A program made the translations under genes and the position numbers. From Candidatus Aminicenantota bacterium (lineage in GTDB: Bacteria > Acidobacteriota > Aminicenantia > Aminicenantales > Saccharicenantaceae), in assembly GCA_026393955.1 (NCBI GenBank), contig JAPKZE010000073.1:1-6809 (forward strand): DNA of 6,809 bases, in the 5' to 3' direction. Of this stretch, positions 6,492 through 6,809 are shown one piece after another (within the stretch, counting starts at the first letter, position 1; every line of letters starts with the position of its first letter). The notes under the pieces were generated by a model that worked only from the letters and a program-made list of their open reading frames with translations, searched no databases and was not told the origin of the DNA.

Positions 6492-6673
6492 CTTCTCCCG
6501 ATTACGGGAGGTCCCTCTCTCAGGCTTGGCTCAGGGTATCGCCTCTAGCTCCCCGGCCCCCCGGGAACCAGTTCGTGCGGTTCCCCCCGCTGCGCGGGTC
6601 CCCCCTCCACCACGGGGATCTGCGAGGCGACACCCATCGCCGCCGCGAGAGGGAAACCCGGAGATGGGAGAAG
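6492..6673. ncRNA. Putative structured RNA or hairpin element, rod-like fold
   Basis: Nested complementary arms fold this 182-nt stretch into a long rod. They are CTTCTCCC (6492-6499) with GGGAGAAG (6666-6673), CGGG (6505-6508) with CCCG (6657-6660), TCCCTCTC (6512-6519) with GAGAGGGA (6647-6654), GGGTATCGCCTC (6534-6545) with GAGGCGACACCC (6624-6635, one non-Watson-Crick position), and TCCCCG (6550-6555) with CGGGGA (6613-6618). At the tip are GGGAACC/GGTTCCC (6563-6569/6579-6585) and CCCGC/GCGGG (6586-6590/6594-6598). Between the second and third arms lies a weakly paired central region (6520-6533 against 6636-6646). Size and shape resemble 6S RNA, but no conserved 6S sequence was confirmed. 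The one odd pair in the long arm is A-C on the plus strand and G-U on the minus strand, mildly favouring minus transcription. A mobile-element hairpin is the main alternative. Confidence 0.45.
6495..6510. other. Perfect short hairpin competing with the outer stem
   Basis: CTCCCG, loop ATTA, CGGGAG forms a perfect 6-bp hairpin 8 nt after the YjbQ stop. No T-run follows on the plus strand. On the minus strand TTTATTT follows after a few bases, so it might act as a weak terminator there. Its left arm is the same sequence used in the outer stem of the larger fold, so the two structures exclude each other. Confidence 0.4.
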
Positions 6674-6677
6674 ATCC

Positions 6678-6687
6678 TAAATAAAGG
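6678..6687. repeat. 10-bp direct repeat, right copy
   Basis: This is the second exact copy of TAAATAAAGG, 198 bp from the copy at 6480-6489. Its last two bases are the first two of the GGGGACA hairpin stem that follows. Confidence 0.6.
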
Positions 6688-6714
6688 GGACATGTACCTC
6701 AGGTACGTGTCCCC
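6686..6714 (-). terminator. Strong hairpin, likely terminator of the HAD-like gene
   Basis: GGGGACATGTACC (6686-6698), loop TCA, GGTACGTGTCCCC (6702-6714) gives a 13-bp stem. On the minus strand it starts 4 bp after the stop codon of the flanking gene and is followed by TTTATTTAG, as in an intrinsic terminator. The one imperfect pair is T-G on the plus strand and A-C on the minus strand, so the plus-strand RNA folds better. The GGGGACA...TGTCCCC palindrome also resembles dispersed repeats found in some GC-rich genomes; that cannot be tested within this window. Confidence 0.6.
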
Positions 6715-6718
6715 GTCT

Positions 6719-6809
6719 TCAGAAGCGTAGCCCCAACTTTCTTAATTCGTTGGCCAGGTCCGTCTCCGGCTTGTAGAGGACGCCGTGGAGCCCCGCCGCG
6801 ACGGAGCCC
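6719..6809 (-). CDS. C-terminus of a HAD-family hydrolase-like protein, partial
   Basis: A minus-strand frame enters from the right edge and stops with TGA at 6721-6719. It encodes a 29-residue tail that begins GSVAAGLHGVLYK and ends ELRKLGLRF. The pattern of small residue, AGLHGVLY, acidic residues, then ELRKLGL is typical of the end of HAD-superfamily phosphatases, where the last Rossmann strand (HGVLY) is followed by a short helix. The catalytic part lies outside the window, so the substrate is unknown. The gene converges on the YjbQ gene, with the structured region between them. Confidence 0.6.
   Translation of the reverse strand, partial: GSVAAGLHGVLYKPETDLANELRKLGLRF

Noticed and set aside
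6492..6673. tmRNA, RNase P RNA or SRP RNA
   Set aside because: The hallmark sequences of each (tmRNA acceptor start, RNase P GAGGAAAGTCC core, SRP GGAAGCAGCC apical loop) are absent from both strands.

Overview
The window is GC-rich throughout and reads as the chromosome of an anaerobic or facultatively anaerobic Gram-negative bacterium. It encodes an oxygen-sensitive class III (glycyl-radical) ribonucleotide reductase and a signal-peptide-bearing outer-membrane beta-barrel protein. The composition and gene mix would fit an Acidobacteriota/Aminicenantota-like or deltaproteobacterial lineage. That placement is only an impression and rests on no phylogenetic test. No phage, transposase, CRISPR, tRNA or rRNA gene was seen.

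Layout, left to right. Positions 1-57 hold the last 18 codons and stop of a plus-strand gene, probably a membrane protein. A promoter-like stretch then precedes an unrecognised multi-spanning membrane protein (135-950, +). It converges, with only 2 bp between stop codons, on an alginate-export/porin-like outer-membrane protein (953-2245, -), which has its own extended -10 promoter. Upstream of that lies a compact minus-strand deoxynucleotide operon, transcribed nrdD (5848-3776), a glutaredoxin-like nrdH-type gene (3742-3476), nrdG (3497-2799, GTG start inside the preceding gene) and dut (2785-2363). A 242-bp divergent intergenic region (5849-6090) separates it from a plus-strand YjbQ-family gene (6091-6486). 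The final 230 bp before a minus-strand gene end (6719-6809, HAD-hydrolase-like C-terminus) hold no protein gene but are strongly structured.

How the genes work together: NrdG uses SAM and a 4Fe-4S cluster to place a glycyl radical on NrdD. NrdD reduces ribonucleotides, and the glutaredoxin-like protein is the likely source of thiol electrons. Dut clears dUTP and supplies dUMP for dTTP synthesis. Upstream of nrdD there is a consensus -35, a moderate -10, and two 16-bp elements exactly 32 bp apart that look like a tandem NrdR box pair, implying repression by NrdR when (d)ATP status is high.

The least explained sequence is 6490-6677, a roughly 182-nt rod-like fold of long nested stems, an open central region and two apical hairpins. 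It is bracketed by exact 10-bp direct repeats, one of which contains the YjbQ stop codon. It may be a 6S-like regulatory RNA or a small non-autonomous mobile element.
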